A stretch of 6,306 nucleotides of DNA from Pseudomonadota bacterium. Lineage in GTDB: Bacteria; Pseudomonadota; Alphaproteobacteria; Acetobacterales; Acetobacteraceae. This document shows positions 6,019 to 6,306 of the stretch, piece after piece (position 1 is the first letter of the stretch; each line of letters starts with the position of its first letter). Made by a program: the position numbers and the translations under genes. The stretch lies in NCBI GenBank assembly GCA_021779655.1, contig JAJYAF010000132.1:1-6306 (forward strand), read 5' to 3'. The notes under the pieces are model-generated. The model was given only the letters and a program-made list of their open reading frames with translations, was not told the origin of the DNA and made no database searches.

Positions 6019-6260
6019 GGAAAGGCTTCGCCTTCCGCGGCCGCCAGCGCCTCGGCAACATTGTCCAAAGGCAATCGCGAGGGACCCAGGTCGACGCTCT
6101 TGGTGACGAACACGACTCTGGGCCGCTCGCCATCACCCGCCGCCCGCAATCCACGCCGCAGCATCGTGTTCACGGCATCCTTCAGGCTGAGCCCTTGCTT
6201 CCGCCGCAGCGCCTCGAGTTCGGCACTGACGTCTTCGTCCAATGTCAAGGTGGTTCGCAT
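6015..6260 (-). CDS. vapB: VapB-type antitoxin, ribbon-helix-helix
   Basis: This is the antitoxin partner of the PIN toxin; it should bind and inhibit the toxin and repress its own promoter. The product is 81 aa. Seen: the N-terminal strand MRTTLTLDEDV, followed by helix-turn-helix stretches SAELEALRRKQGLSLKDAVNTMLRRGL-like up to residue 38, which is a ribbon-helix-helix DNA-binding domain. A flexible tail ending AEALAAAEGEAFP probably wraps the toxin. ATG at 6260 is the only in-frame start close to the promoter; no ribosome binding site is visible, in keeping with a leaderless mRNA. The stop lies in the toxin start. Identity as VapB rests on the domain plus the partner gene. Confidence 0.88.
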   Translation of the reverse strand: MRTTLTLDEDVSAELEALRRKQGLSLKDAVNTMLRRGLRAAGDGERPRVVFVTKSVDLGPSRLPLDNVAEALAAAEGEAFP

Positions 6261-6261
6261 G

Positions 6262-6293
6262 CATCATGATGTATATGATGTGATGCGCTGATG
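6262..6293. promoter_or_regulatory. Candidate antitoxin operator, TGATG repeats
   Basis: TGATG occurs on the plus strand at 6267-6271, 6276-6280, 6281-6285 and 6289-6293, with an opposing CATCA at 6262-6266. Two of the copies flank TATA symmetrically around the -10 box. Ribbon-helix-helix antitoxins commonly bind short repeated sites like these over their own promoter, so this is the probable autoregulation site. The repeats are seen; binding is inferred. Confidence 0.5.
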
Positions 6294-6297
6294 TCAA
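6270..6297 (-). promoter_or_regulatory. Promoter of the vapBC operon
   Basis: On the minus strand a perfect -35 TTGACA (6297-6292), a 16-bp spacer and a -10 TATACA (6275-6270) are present. Transcription would begin near 6263, only about three bases before the antitoxin ATG at 6260, which suggests a leaderless mRNA. Confidence 0.6.
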
Positions 6298-6306
6298 GAT
6301 GCCGCA

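Noticed and set aside
5462..6154. Minus-strand open frame of 230 codons overlapping vapBC
   Set aside because: It runs in another frame through both toxin and antitoxin, which have clear family motifs and coupled ends; no motif is visible in it.

Overview
The window is GC-rich (roughly 60 to 65 % by eye) and looks like chromosomal DNA of an alphaproteobacterium. The SucC/SucD and ZapE sequences and their adjacency suggest Rhodospirillales, possibly Acetobacteraceae. That placement is from memory of these families and was not searched. A conserved housekeeping part (about 1-4400) gives way to a small accessory part (about 4420-6306).

Housekeeping part. On the minus strand, reading leftward from about 2955, are zapE (AFG1-type ATPase), sucC and the first 139 codons of sucD, which runs off the left edge. 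sucC and sucD are joined by a TGATG stop/start overlap and encode the two subunits of succinyl-CoA synthetase (TCA cycle). sucC starts with TTG behind a good ribosome binding site. The malate dehydrogenase gene often found beside sucC in this class is not between zapE and sucC; a 170-bp spacer with a hairpin and a short direct repeat is there instead. Divergent from zapE on the plus strand are a 211-aa 2-oxoglutarate/Fe(II) oxygenase of unknown substrate and pgsA, the phosphatidylglycerophosphate synthase of phospholipid synthesis.

Accessory part. Just after pgsA come three consecutive inverted repeats (4421-4450, 4451-4480, 4495-4545). Two bases beyond the third begins a complete 839-bp IS5-family insertion sequence of the IS427 type (4548-5386). 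It has 17-bp imperfect terminal inverted repeats, a TA target duplication and a two-frame transposase joined by a -1 frameshift at an A4G6 run. A stretch of about 190 bp with no recognisable gene follows (5387-5580). Then comes a minus-strand vapBC toxin-antitoxin pair: a ribbon-helix-helix antitoxin overlapping a PIN-domain toxin by 4 nt. It is driven by a near-consensus promoter embedded in TGATG repeats that look like its own operator, and the antitoxin mRNA may be leaderless.

I found no wholly new system. The most unusual local structure is the triple inverted-repeat block abutting the IS; the least characterised gene is the oxygenase.
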